Below, one piece after another: positions 1 to 6,317 of a DNA stretch of 6,558 nucleotides. A program made the translations under genes and the position numbers. Numbering within the stretch: position 1 is the stretch's first letter; each line of letters begins with the position of its first letter. The stretch is from JBDLID01 sp039715055 (GTDB lineage: Bacteria; Desulfobacterota; Desulfobulbia; Desulfobulbales; Desulfocapsaceae): contig JBDLID010000154.1 in NCBI GenBank assembly GCA_039715055.1, forward strand, positions 1 to 6,558, given 5' to 3'. The notes below the pieces were generated by a model that was given only the letters and a program-made list of their open reading frames with translations, made no database searches and was not told where the DNA came from.

Positions 1-1005
1 TTCGGCCCGACCCTGTCCCACCCGGAAGAGACCCAGATGATCGGCGCCTACGGAATCTTTTTTCTCTTTATTGTCTGGCTGGCCCGCCATCATCTCATTC
101 AGGTTGCCAGGGAATCTTTTTTTCTCAGCCGCCCTTCAGATCATCGCACAGAGTGGATTGATGTGCGAATTTCATTCTGGGGAACGTTGTTCGGCATGGC
201 GATGATCATCTTCTGGTATATTGGCCTTGGTGCCTCCCCGCTGAGCGCCACTCTCCTGGTCTGTGCCTTTTTCATGATCCTGCTGGTTGCCACCCGGATT
301 ATCTGTCAGGGAGGCCTCGCCTATTTCACACTCACCGCCGCTCCCATGGACGGGCTGAACCTGATATTTGGTTCAAAACTCTTTTCCGGCATCAGCGGCG
401 TCCTCTCCGGTATGAGCCAGAAGGTACTCTTTGTTGATTTGCGTGAATCACTGATGCCTTCACTGCTGCACAGTCGGAAAATCCATCACGGTCATCACCC
501 GCGTCTGCTTCTCTTTTCCGGCATGGTGGCCACCATTACCGCCTCTGTTGTCGCCTCGTTTTTTGCCATGATGCTGCTCAGCTATCGCTACGGACTTCGG
601 GAACTGCAGATGGAGTGGGCCACACGGACCAGCGTCACCGTCTTTGAAAATATCAGCCGGTTGCTGGTGAGCCCGGTTGAGGCCGGCGGCTGGATCACCA
701 CTTTTGCCCTTGTCGGTGCTGTGGTCATGCTGATCCTCGTCATCTGCTACCACCGTTTCTTCTGGTGGCCCATACACCCCCTGGGTTATCTCACCGCTTA
801 CAGTTCGGCCATGCGTATTCTCTGGGTCAGTTTCTTCATCGGCTGGGCCTTTAACGCCCTGTGCATGCGCTACGGCGGCATTAAACTTTTTAAAAAGATG
901 CAGCTCCTGTTTATCGGCCTGATCATTGGCGACTTCCTCATGGGAGGCATATTTGCCATGATAGGTCTTTTCACTGAATCCAGTTACCAGGTGCTGCCGG
1001 ATTAA
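1..1005 (+). CDS. OPT-like (DUF6785/DUF6784-type) polytopic membrane protein, C-terminal part
   Basis: The frame is open from base 1, so the ATG at 37 is probably an internal Met and the true start lies upstream of the window. The visible 334 residues (numbered from base 1) are very hydrophobic, with likely membrane segments near 14-28, 57-76, 80-100, 170-193, 232-250, 268-287 and 301-323. The motif FFWWPIHPLGY (about 253-263), followed by an FIGW segment and an RYGG-x-KLFKK basic loop, is what I associate with the DUF6784 C-terminal domain of large OPT-like transporters. The substrate is unknown; OPT relatives move peptides or metal chelates. The next gene encodes a protein with a similar C-terminal layout (an RY...K basic loop, then a Gly-rich last helix), which suggests a tandem paralogue and perhaps a partner. 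The loop at 157-166 is histidine-rich. The family call is from remembered motifs and was not searched. Confidence 0.75.
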   Translation, partial: FGPTLSHPEETQMIGAYGIFFLFIVWLARHHLIQVARESFFLSRPSDHRTEWIDVRISFWGTLFGMAMIIFWYIGLGASPLSATLLVCAFFMILLVATRIICQGGLAYFTLTAAPMDGLNLIFGSKLFSGISGVLSGMSQKVLFVDLRESLMPSLLHSRKIHHGHHPRLLLFSGMVATITASVVASFFAMMLLSYRYGLRELQMEWATRTSVTVFENISRLLVSPVEAGGWITTFALVGAVVMLILVICYHRFFWWPIHPLGYLTAYSSAMRILWVSFFIGWAFNALCMRYGGIKLFKKMQLLFIGLIIGDFLMGGIFAMIGLFTESSYQVLPD

Positions 1006-1009
1006 TCAT

Positions 1010-1084
1010 ATGATACAGATTTCAATCACAAACCGGACACTCCAGTTTTACTCTGTCCCCTGGACTCTGTCCTCTGGTCACTGA
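1010..1084 (+). other. Possible 24-codon leader/coupling mini-ORF
   Basis: An ATG at 1010 opens a 24-codon frame (starting MIQISITNRT) that ends with TGA at 1082-1084, one base before the ATG of the 652-residue transporter gene. It fills almost the whole gap between the two transporter genes. No strong Shine-Dalgarno precedes it; a GGA at 999-1001 is the only candidate. The peptide has no recognisable domain. The position of its stop would allow termination-reinitiation onto the downstream gene, which itself lacks a visible ribosome binding site. It could equally be chance, since 24 open codons are common. Confidence 0.2.
1050..1077 (+). repeat. Imperfect 14-bp tandem direct repeat before the second transporter gene
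   Basis: ACTCTGTCCCCTGG at 1050-1063 is followed immediately by ACTCTGTCCTCTGG at 1064-1077, with 13 of 14 bases matching. The pair ends 8 bp before the start codon at 1086, where a ribosome binding site would be expected. It is pyrimidine-rich and offers no anti-16S pairing. It may be a recent slippage duplication or a binding site in the leader; function unknown. Confidence 0.7.
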
Positions 1085-1085
1085 T

Positions 1086-3044
1086 ATGTACGACGACAAG
1101 GAACTCAAAGAATATAGGGATCTGCTGGGCACTCCGGATCACTTCGAAGAAGGGTTCGGCTGGAAGACCGTGGTCGGCGCCGTTTTTATCGGTTTTCTGA
1201 TGATGCCGGGCTCCATGTACCTCCAGCTCGTCATCGGCCAGGGTATCGGACCGGCTGCCCGCTGGGTAACGATCATCTTATTTGCCGAGGTGGCCAAAAG
1301 GGCACACTCCGAACTCAAACAGCAGGAAATTTTTCTCCTCTACTACATGGCCGGAGCCGCACTGGCCTCGCCCTTTTCCGGCCTGCTCTGGAACCAGTAC
1401 CTGGTCCAGTCGGATGCCGCCCGAATGCTTGGCCTCACCGAGTTTATCCCCTCGTGGGTTGCCCCCGCTCCCGATTCGTTGTCCATGGTGGAGCGCACCT
1501 TTTTTCACCGTGACTGGATGATCCCCATCCTGCTGCTCATCGGGTCACAGATTATTCAGCGTATCGACCATTTCGGCCTTGGCTACGCCCTCTACCGGAT
1601 CACCTCGGATGTTGAAAAGCTGCCCTTTCCCATGGCCCCGGTCGGTGCGCTTGGCACCATGGCGCTGGCCGAGTCCACCGAGGAAAAGCAGAAGAGCTGG
1701 AAGTGGCGGGTCTTTTCCATCGGTTCGGTGATCGGCCTGGCATTTGGCGCCATCTATGTGCTGCTGCCCATTGTCTCCGGTCTGATTTTCAATGAACCGA
1801 TCCGTCTGATTCCCATTCCCTGGATTGAGCTGACCGAACATACCGAAGGAATGCTGCCGGCAGTGGCCACCGGCCTCCAGCTCGACCTTGGCCTGGTCTT
1901 TGTCGGCATGGTCCTTCCCTTCTGGGCGGTCATCGGCGGACTCATCGGCCTTATCATCACCATTATCCTCAACCCCTTTCTCTACGCCCAGGGGATTCTT
2001 CACCGCTGGCATCCCGGGATGGCCACGGTTGATACCGTTTTTGCCAATAATTTCGATTTTTACATGAGTTTTGGCATCGGTCTCGGACTTGCCATCGGCG
2101 TCATTGGTGTCTGGTCGGTTGTACGCTCCTATCGCTCCACCCGACAGCACATGGGGACCCTCAAGGATCTCTTCCAGCCGCCTGCCGGCCGGGGTGATTT
2201 CAACTTCTGGATCTCAATTGCGATCTATTTCTTTTCAACCCTTGCCTATGTTGGACTCTGTGTCTTCCTGGTGCCCAATTTTCCCTGGATCTTTTTTCTC
2301 GCCTACGGTTTCATTTACACACCGATCATCTCCTACATCACAGCGAGAATGGAGGGTATTGCCGGACAGTTTGTCAGCCTGCCGCTTGTGAGAGAGGCGA
2401 GTTTTATCGCAGGCGCCCGTTTTTTCGGTTACCAGGGCATCGAGATCTGGTACGCCCCCATCCCCATTCACAACTACGGTGAGGCCACTGTCCAGTTTCG
2501 CCAGATCGAGCTCACCGGTACCTCCATACGCGGTATCATCAAGTCGGAGATCGTCGTATTTCCCATCGTCATGGTGGCAAGCCTCATCTTCTCCCAGTTT
2601 ATCTGGCGGCTTGCCCCCATCCCCTCCTCAAGCTACCCGTATGCCCAGGAGTTATGGCACCTGCAGGCCCTGAACACCCTTCTCATGCAGACCTCGACCC
2701 TTGAGGGCAACTCCCTGTTCTACCAGGCACTGAACGGCACCACCGTTGCCTCCGGTCTCGGCTTCGGGTTGCTGCTCTACTTCATCCTCAGCCTCTTCGG
2801 GCTGCCGATCCTGCTCATCTACGGCGTTGTCCGCGGCCTTGGCCAATCCACACCGCACGGCCTGATCCTCGAGGTGGTGGGTGCACTTCTCGGCCGTTAC
2901 TACTTTCTCAAACGCTACGGCAAGATGTGGCGTCAGTACGCCCCAGTACTGCTGGCCGGGTTTTCCTGCGGGATGGGACTTACCGGTATGTTTGCCATGG
3001 GATTTGCCCTGATCTTGAAATCACTCAGCCACCTGGCCTATTAA
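1086..3044 (+). CDS. OPT-like oligopeptide/metal-chelate transporter family membrane protein, complete
   Basis: This 652-residue integral inner-membrane protein has about a dozen hydrophobic segments (clear ones near 30-48, 145-163, 210-233, 265-300, 325-345, 373-418, 488-506, 555-580 and 618-645). A short acidic/basic N-terminus (MYDDKELKEYRDLLG) precedes the first segment. KLPFPMAPVGA at about 178-188 resembles the KLPFPSG motif of the OPT family, and the C-terminal GRYYF...KYG-type basic loop followed by PVLLAGFSCGMGLTGM also fits OPT-like proteins. The length matches a full single-chain OPT-like transporter. Role inferred: proton-driven transport of peptides or metal chelates; the substrate cannot be read. 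The start at 1086 is the first ATG after an in-frame stop at 1011-1013, and no Shine-Dalgarno is visible. The gene lies 80 bp after a paralogous membrane protein gene and probably shares its transcript. Confidence 0.8.
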   Translation: MYDDKELKEYRDLLGTPDHFEEGFGWKTVVGAVFIGFLMMPGSMYLQLVIGQGIGPAARWVTIILFAEVAKRAHSELKQQEIFLLYYMAGAALASPFSGLLWNQYLVQSDAARMLGLTEFIPSWVAPAPDSLSMVERTFFHRDWMIPILLLIGSQIIQRIDHFGLGYALYRITSDVEKLPFPMAPVGALGTMALAESTEEKQKSWKWRVFSIGSVIGLAFGAIYVLLPIVSGLIFNEPIRLIPIPWIELTEHTEGMLPAVATGLQLDLGLVFVGMVLPFWAVIGGLIGLIITIILNPFLYAQGILHRWHPGMATVDTVFANNFDFYMSFGIGLGLAIGVIGVWSVVRSYRSTRQHMGTLKDLFQPPAGRGDFNFWISIAIYFFSTLAYVGLCVFLVPNFPWIFFLAYGFIYTPIISYITARMEGIAGQFVSLPLVREASFIAGARFFGYQGIEIWYAPIPIHNYGEATVQFRQIELTGTSIRGIIKSEIVVFPIVMVASLIFSQFIWRLAPIPSSSYPYAQELWHLQALNTLLMQTSTLEGNSLFYQALNGTTVASGLGFGLLLYFILSLFGLPILLIYGVVRGLGQSTPHGLILEVVGALLGRYYFLKRYGKMWRQYAPVLLAGFSCGMGLTGMFAMGFALILKSLSHLAY

Positions 3045-3058
3045 TTGATATGACTCTA

Positions 3059-3083
3059 TATGAAACGCAGCAATTGTTTCATA
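3059..3083 (+). terminator. Hairpin after the transporter gene (possible terminator or operator)
   Basis: TATGAAAC at 3059-3066 is the exact reverse complement of GTTTCATA at 3076-3083, giving an 8-bp stem with a 9-nt loop, 14 bp beyond the TAA of the transporter gene. The stem is A/T-rich and no run of T follows, so an intrinsic terminator is only weakly supported. An RNA-stabilising 3' hairpin or a protein operator fits equally well. Confidence 0.35.
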
Positions 3084-3207
3084 AGTTCTGCCCACTGCCA
3101 ATCGGCTCGATCTTTAAAATAAACTGTTCGTGATTATAGTTTCGTTCTTGCCCCGTCTTTCTTATCAGGATCGATCTGAAAAATAGAGGATAAGCCATAT
3201 TCCAGAC

Positions 3208-3223
3208 TTTTCAGTTCTGAAAA
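3208..3223 (+). promoter_or_regulatory. Palindrome directly upstream of the ABC gene ribosome binding site (operator candidate)
   Basis: TTTTCAG (3208-3214), TT, CTGAAAA (3217-3223): perfect 7-bp arms with a 2-bp centre. The spacing is too tight for a good RNA hairpin but suits a dimeric DNA-binding protein. It lies 3 bp before the Shine-Dalgarno, where a bound repressor would block the leader. I cannot match it to a known regulator motif. The downstream cyclic-nucleotide-binding-fold protein has no helix-turn-helix, so it is not the obvious ligand. No convincing -35/-10 pair could be placed; TATAGT at 3135-3140 is only a weak -10 candidate. Confidence 0.4.
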
Positions 3224-3226
3224 TAT

Positions 3227-3232
3227 AAAGGA
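3227..3232 (+). promoter_or_regulatory. Ribosome binding site of the ABC exporter gene
   Basis: AAAGGA sits 3 nt before the ATG at 3236, an unusually short spacer. No in-frame alternative start with a better-placed site is evident nearby, and the protein from 3236 begins with the expected short cytoplasmic stretch before the first membrane segment, so this start is accepted. Confidence 0.6.
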
Positions 3233-3235
3233 CCA

Positions 3236-5788
3236 ATGACACCTATCACCAAGCGACCGCTCTTTTACTGGATTCTCTCACGGTACCGTGGTGTACAGCT
3301 GCTCCTTCTTCTGGTGATCGTCACCTCCCTCTTCTTTCGGGTCTTCCCGCTGGAGATGCAGAAACGGATCATCAATATCGCCATCAGCCTGCGCGATGTT
3401 GACCTCCTCTTTCTCTACTGCGGACTCTACATAGGTGCGGTCACCGTGGCCGGACTTCTCAAGTACCTGATCAATATGATGCAGACCTGGATCGGCCAGA
3501 AGATCCTGGTGGAAATGCGTCATGAACTGTACAGCCATATTCTCCGCCTGCCCATCCAGTTCTTCCGCAAAACCCAGGCGGGTACTGTGGTATCCGCCAT
3601 GACCGCCGAACTCAACTCCATCGGATTTTTTCTCGGCGGAGCGCTGGCCATTCCCGTCACCTCTGTGCTCACCTTTGTCACCTTCCTCGGCTTCATGATC
3701 TACCTCAATCCGGCCCTCGGTATTATGACGGTACTCATTTACCCGCTGGAATTTATCCTTATCCCTTACCTGCAGAGCCGATATAATCGACTGAACAAAG
3801 AACGGGTCTCCACCACGCGGGCCATGGCCAATGTGGTCAATGAGGCTGTACACGGTATCCACGAAGTGCATGGCCACGGCTCCTTTGCCCTTGAAAACCA
3901 GAAACTTGACCACTTCATCGATAATCTCTTCCGCTTGCTCAACAAGTTGTTCCTCGTCAAATACGGCATCAAGTTTTCCAACAATCTCTTTCAATCGCTC
4001 GGACCATTTCTGCTATTTCTGGTTGGCGGCTATTTCGCCATCAAGGGCGAATTCACCATCGGCGCCCTGCTCGCCTTTCTCTCCGCCTATGAAAAGGTCT
4101 ATGATCCCTGGAAAGAGATGATCGAATATTATCAATCCTATCAGGATGCCAAGGTACGTTATTCACAGATCATGGAAACGTTTGACACTCCCCTCACCAA
4201 CCGGCTGGCTCCGCCTGAAGGTAAAGCGGTCCTCAGCCTCAAAGGCGCCATCGAAGCCCGGTCGGTGGGTTACACTCTGGAACACTCGATTCGGCTGCTT
4301 GAAGAGGTCTCCTTTCAGCTCACCCCGGGCCAGCATCTGGCCCTTGTCGGTTTTTCCGGCTCTGGCAAGTCAACGCTCAGTTACCTGATCGCCCAGCTCT
4401 ACGGTTACAGTGAAGGAACCATCACCATTGACGCCAATGAAGTCGAAGAGATGACCAAACTCGATATCTCTTCAAATATCAGCTTTGTTGCCCAGAATCC
4501 GGTGCTGTTCACCGGAACGGTCAGGGAAAACCTGATCTATCCCTGCAAGGCTCTGGAAGCTGCCTCAGGCAAGGACAGCAGTTATGAGCTCCCTGACAAA
4601 CATGCAATTATTGAGATGATCAAAATTGTCGGCCTTGAAGATGATGTGATTGGCTGGGGGTTGAGATCAATACTGCCCAGAGATAAAATTTATCGTTATC
4701 TCGACCGGTTTCTCCGTATGCGAAAAATCATTCAGACCGATCTCAAGGAGGAATTCACCCGGGCTGTGGAATTCTACGATGGAGCCCGCTTCCTCTTTTA
4801 CTCATCCATTGGGGTGAACATCATCTTTGGTGATTACAAGAATAAAAACGACTCCAGGCTGCTCGTCGAAAACAAGCTGTTCAGTTCATTTCTCAAAAAT
4901 CACGGGCTGGAAGAGGAGCTCATAGAACTCGGCCGGAAACTGGCAAAGGCAACCATTGACCTGCTCGGTGACATCGAAGTCGATGACTTTCTCTTCAAGG
5001 GCAGTCCCATGAAACCTGAAGACCTCTCCCTCTTCAAGAGTCTTCTTGCAGACGGTGAAGGAAAGCACAGACATAATGAGCAGGAGGTCCGCACCTGTTT
5101 CCTCAGCCTCGCCCTTGACTTTATTCCCGGTCGTCATAAAATTCTCTCAACCACTCCTGAATTCAATGAGAAAATCCTCACCGCGAGAAGACATTTTCTC
5201 CAGGAAATTCTGGCAACAGATATCGCCACCTGTACTCTCATCGCAGAACCAATTGCAGATGAAAAACAGGCAGCAGACTTCACTCCCTACTGCGCCAACA
5301 GTTACCTCAACAATCACCCGGTGGTTGATAATATTTTGTTCGGTACTGTGTTTGATAAGGAACTGCTTGCCAATCAGCTGTCCAGACTGGCCATGGATCA
5401 GTTTGCCCGTCACGGCCTTCTTGCTGACATCATGGAAATCGGCCTTGACTTTCATGCCGGCTCCAAGGGAGACCGCCTCTCAGGCGGGCAAAGGCAGAAG
5501 ATCGCCCTGGCCCGGGCATTTCTAAAAAAATCGCCGATCCTTATCCTTGATGAAGCCACCGCCAGCCTTGACAACCATTCCCAGGCACGCATTCAACGCT
5601 ACATCGAACACAGCCTGAAGGGCAACACCACAGTGATTGCCGTGATTCACCGCCTTGATATGGTCTCCGATTATGATAAAATTATCCTACTCAAGGCTGG
5701 AAAAGTGATTGAAACCGGGAACTATGAATCCCTCATGGCCGCCAAAGGCCCGTTTTACCAACTTTTTACACAAACTCTTACCCAATGA
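3236..5788 (+). CDS. ABC exporter half-transporter (membrane domain + ATPase) with an expanded helical subdomain
   Basis: This 850-residue protein has an N-terminal type I exporter membrane domain with hydrophobic segments near 20-38, 55-80, 130-155, 158-178, 253-270 and 273-290. Its C-terminal ATPase domain shows an A-loop Tyr346, Walker A GFSGSGKST (372-380), Q-loop Gln420, signature LSGGQ (748-752), Walker B ILILDE (768-773), D-loop SLD (777-779) and H-loop His805. All catalytic elements are intact, so it should hydrolyse ATP and work as a homodimer in the inner membrane. The substrate is unknown. The oddity is the Q-loop-to-signature distance of 328 residues, where MsbA-like exporters have roughly 57; the extra part repeats the helical-subdomain pattern twice. 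Typical half-transporters are about 580-600 residues, and the excess equals this insert. The gene is translationally coupled to the next one by an ATGA overlap. A four-His run (206, 209, 212, 214) lies in a predicted cytoplasmic coupling loop. Confidence 0.93.
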   Translation: MTPITKRPLFYWILSRYRGVQLLLLLVIVTSLFFRVFPLEMQKRIINIAISLRDVDLLFLYCGLYIGAVTVAGLLKYLINMMQTWIGQKILVEMRHELYSHILRLPIQFFRKTQAGTVVSAMTAELNSIGFFLGGALAIPVTSVLTFVTFLGFMIYLNPALGIMTVLIYPLEFILIPYLQSRYNRLNKERVSTTRAMANVVNEAVHGIHEVHGHGSFALENQKLDHFIDNLFRLLNKLFLVKYGIKFSNNLFQSLGPFLLFLVGGYFAIKGEFTIGALLAFLSAYEKVYDPWKEMIEYYQSYQDAKVRYSQIMETFDTPLTNRLAPPEGKAVLSLKGAIEARSVGYTLEHSIRLLEEVSFQLTPGQHLALVGFSGSGKSTLSYLIAQLYGYSEGTITIDANEVEEMTKLDISSNISFVAQNPVLFTGTVRENLIYPCKALEAASGKDSSYELPDKHAIIEMIKIVGLEDDVIGWGLRSILPRDKIYRYLDRFLRMRKIIQTDLKEEFTRAVEFYDGARFLFYSSIGVNIIFGDYKNKNDSRLLVENKLFSSFLKNHGLEEELIELGRKLAKATIDLLGDIEVDDFLFKGSPMKPEDLSLFKSLLADGEGKHRHNEQEVRTCFLSLALDFIPGRHKILSTTPEFNEKILTARRHFLQEILATDIATCTLIAEPIADEKQAADFTPYCANSYLNNHPVVDNILFGTVFDKELLANQLSRLAMDQFARHGLLADIMEIGLDFHAGSKGDRLSGGQRQKIALARAFLKKSPILILDEATASLDNHSQARIQRYIEHSLKGNTTVIAVIHRLDMVSDYDKIILLKAGKVIETGNYESLMAAKGPFYQLFTQTLTQ
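4460..5452 (+). repeat. Three degenerate copies of the ABC helical-subdomain segment
   Basis: Within the ABC protein, copy A is at about residues 409-477 (4460-4666), copy B at about 508-566 (4757-4933) and copy C at about 681-739 (5276-5452). Each has an Asn-centred motif: VRENLIY (429-435), GVNIIFG (526-532) and VVDNILFG (696-703). Each is followed 28-34 residues later by a GL motif: VGLEDDVIGWG (465-475), HGLEEELIELG (556-566) and HGLLADIMEIG (726-736). Only A is preceded by a Q-loop and only C is followed by LSGGQ. Residues 567-680 form a non-repeated spacer. The copies are divergent at protein level and not obvious at DNA level. Confidence 0.6.
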
Positions 5789-6300
5789 AGCAGCCATCAA
5801 GCGGTCTGATCAAAGACCAGGACATTCTCAGCCGCAGTGAAGTATTTTCCGGAATACCATTTGAGGTTATCCAGTTTTTCGCCTATTTTGCCAAACGAAA
5901 GCAATTTCTTGCAGGCGAGCTCATCATTGAAATGGAACGCGAGGCCAATCATGCCTGTATTCTCATAAAGGGAGAAGTCGATATCACCCTGCTACACCAC
6001 GACAGGGAGCTGACCCTGCAGACACTTGGCGAGGGTACATTTTTTGGTGAGCTTGCCCTGCTTGCCCGCTTTAACTGGTTTTTCAATGCCAGGGCAAAAA
6101 GTGACTGTGAGGTAATCATCCTCGACCGTGAAAGTTTTCAGCATGTGTTGGACAAATTCCCGGCCCACCGGGAACGGATGATTGAACGGATCGTTCAGCT
6201 TCGGGTCAAACGTCTTACCGACCAGAACACCCATATGCTGGATGCCCTGATTAAGGCCTCCAGTGGAGATTGCTCAACAGGCACATCTCCCATAACCTGA
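5785..6300 (+). CDS. Cyclic-nucleotide-binding-fold (Crp effector-like) protein without DNA-binding domain
   Basis: A 171-residue soluble protein whose residues about 19-125 follow the CNBD beta-roll pattern: an FSGIPFEVIQFF helix, FLAGELIIEM, CILIKGEVDI (about 58-67), LGEGTFFGELALL (81-93) and CEVIILDRESF (108-118). This domain normally senses cAMP or cGMP and changes the activity of an attached or partner protein. The tail (about 126-171) is a short helical region with no helix-turn-helix, so it should not act as a Crp/Fnr regulator. In an ungapped comparison with HCN-type domains, the phosphate-binding Arg after FGE is replaced by Trp98, so canonical cyclic nucleotide binding is doubtful. 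The ATG overlaps the ABC stop (ATGA), and no Shine-Dalgarno is seen, indicating translational coupling and probably stoichiometric action with the exporter. I infer a regulatory subunit of the ABC protein. Confidence 0.85.
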   Translation: MKQPSSGLIKDQDILSRSEVFSGIPFEVIQFFAYFAKRKQFLAGELIIEMEREANHACILIKGEVDITLLHHDRELTLQTLGEGTFFGELALLARFNWFFNARAKSDCEVIILDRESFQHVLDKFPAHRERMIERIVQLRVKRLTDQNTHMLDALIKASSGDCSTGTSPIT

Positions 6301-6317
6301 ACAGTGCAGAGGCTCCC

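Larger units (their letters stand above)
3175..3232 (+). repeat. Two near-identical leader segments (TCTGAAAA...AGGA)
   Basis: TCTGAAAAATAGAGGA at 3175-3190 and TCTGAAAATATAAAGGA at 3216-3232 are near-copies differing by one indel and two substitutions, with starts 41 bp apart. The second contains the ribosome binding site of the ABC gene. The first carries an AGAGGA that is not followed by a usable start codon. This may be a small local duplication, or a repeated half-site for a regulator. Confidence 0.45.

Noticed and set aside
1545..2150. 201-codon open frame on the minus strand inside the second transporter gene
   Set aside because: It is antisense to a clear membrane protein gene. Its product is rich in D, G, H and K with no domain, as expected from the complement of hydrophobic codons.
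3050..3133. 27-codon frame (MTLYETQQLF...) after the transporter stop
   Set aside because: It has no ribosome binding site and no recognisable features, and it runs through the inverted repeat at 3059-3083. Chance is the simpler explanation.
3135..3140. TATAGT as the -10 box of a sigma-70 promoter for the ABC operon
   Set aside because: At 17-bp spacing the -35 position reads CTTTAA, a poor match, so it is mentioned only as a weak candidate.
3278..3994. 238-codon open frame on the minus strand inside the ABC gene
   Set aside because: It is antisense to the well-supported membrane domain, and its composition is typical of a shadow frame with no recognisable motif.
4667..5275. Insert in the ABC gene as an intein or an inserted mobile element
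   Set aside because: There are no intein splice-junction residues (Cys/Ser start, His-Asn end), no homing endonuclease motif and no terminal repeats. The interruption repeats ABC-like motifs instead.
5046..5525. 159-codon plus-strand frame overlapping the ABC gene, considered as evidence of a frameshift
   Set aside because: The main ABC frame runs unbroken through this region into LSGGQ and Walker B, so this is an alternate-frame shadow.
5785..6300. CNBD protein as a Crp/Fnr transcription factor
   Set aside because: The protein ends about 45 residues after the beta-roll, leaving no room for the usual helix-turn-helix domain, and no such motif is visible.
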